Assembly (NCBI RefSeq): GCF_003287975.1
Contig: NZ_QMKQ01000026.1
Location: 1-52,916 of the forward strand
Origin: Arthrobacter sp. AQ5-05
Lineage (GTDB): Bacteria > Actinomycetota > Actinomycetes > Actinomycetales > Micrococcaceae
Length of the DNA: 52,916 nt
Direction of reading: 5' to 3'
Position numbers and translations under genes: made by a program. The notes beneath the pieces were generated by a model that was not told where the DNA came from, searched no databases, and saw only the letters and a list, made by a program, of their open reading frames with translations. Positions 52,840-52,916 of this stretch are shown in pieces (the stretch's first letter is position 1; each line of letters starts with the position of its first letter).

Positions 52840-52916
52840 TCACCGGAATGAGGAATCACCGAAATGTCACCAACACGACGCAGGTTCAGCCAGGAATTCA
52901 AGGATGAACTGTGCCG

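Noticed and set aside
1-52916. Phage, toxin-antitoxin, CRISPR or defence system
   Set aside because: No repeat arrays, integrases, nucleases or paired small toxin genes are visible; all supported genes fit steroid catabolism, transport, regulation or IS remnants.

Overview
This GC-rich window comes from a high-GC actinobacterium. Codon use, TTG/GTG starts in translationally coupled operons, and homologues of the Mycobacterium/Rhodococcus steroid genes all point there. A Micrococcales/Arthrobacter-like host is my best guess, inferred from general character only. No rRNA, tRNA or CRISPR array was seen. The window is almost entirely a steroid-catabolism region. Its core degrades the steroid C and D rings, i.e. 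the 3aα-H-4α(3'-propanoate)-7aβ-methylhexahydroindane-1,5-dione (HIP) branch.

Layout. (1) 1-961: decayed IS1380-type transposase. (2) 962-6045: an IclR regulator divergent from a meta-cleavage lower pathway (HsaE-, HsaG- and HsaF-like) and a flavin reductase fused to an IclR-type sensor domain. (3) 6058-7371: a regulator with two TetR units in one chain. (4) 7611-12558 (minus): SDR, MaoC-type hydratase, ETF beta, ETF alpha and a membrane cytochrome b. (5) 12663-16111 (plus): echA20-ipdA-ipdB-ipdC. (6) 16112-19783: an inserted-looking block with an FAD dehydrogenase whose end runs into the terminal repeat of a defective IS4-type element, then a decayed ISAzo13-type transposase. (7) 19784-22918 (minus): fadE30-ipdF-fadA6, divergent from (8) 23056-27206 (plus): enoyl-CoA hydratase and three acyl-CoA dehydrogenases matching FadE31/32/33. 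(9) 27278-32105: an SDR, a second ipdAB pair, and a thiolase plus SDR. (10) 32249-36954 (minus): a branched-chain-type ABC importer with a fused permease-ATPase. (11) 37076-47507: an SDR lacking the catalytic Tyr, a thioesterase, three MFS transporters, an Old Yellow Enzyme, a SnoaL-like/EthD-like pair and a thiolase. (12) 47912-52056: SDR, KshA (3-ketosteroid 9α-hydroxylase oxygenase), a small Cys-rich protein and a second flavin enzyme. (13) Right edge: 5'-truncated hydrolase.

How it works together. KshA starts ring-B opening. HsaE/G/F-like enzymes finish the ring-A fragment. EchA20, IpdABC, IpdF, FadE30-33 and FadA6 dismantle the HIP part. The dedicated ETF and membrane cytochrome b probably collect electrons from the acyl-CoA dehydrogenases, and the ABC/MFS proteins probably move steroid acids. 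FadD3, KshB, HsaA/C/D and a typical KstR/KstR2 are not in the window. The strongest unexplained signal is a family of seven related ~18-bp palindromes (consensus near ACCAAGCAAGCGYTWGGT). They lie upstream of almost every HIP operon, the ABC importer and the Tyr-less SDR, and one matches the published KstR2 motif exactly.
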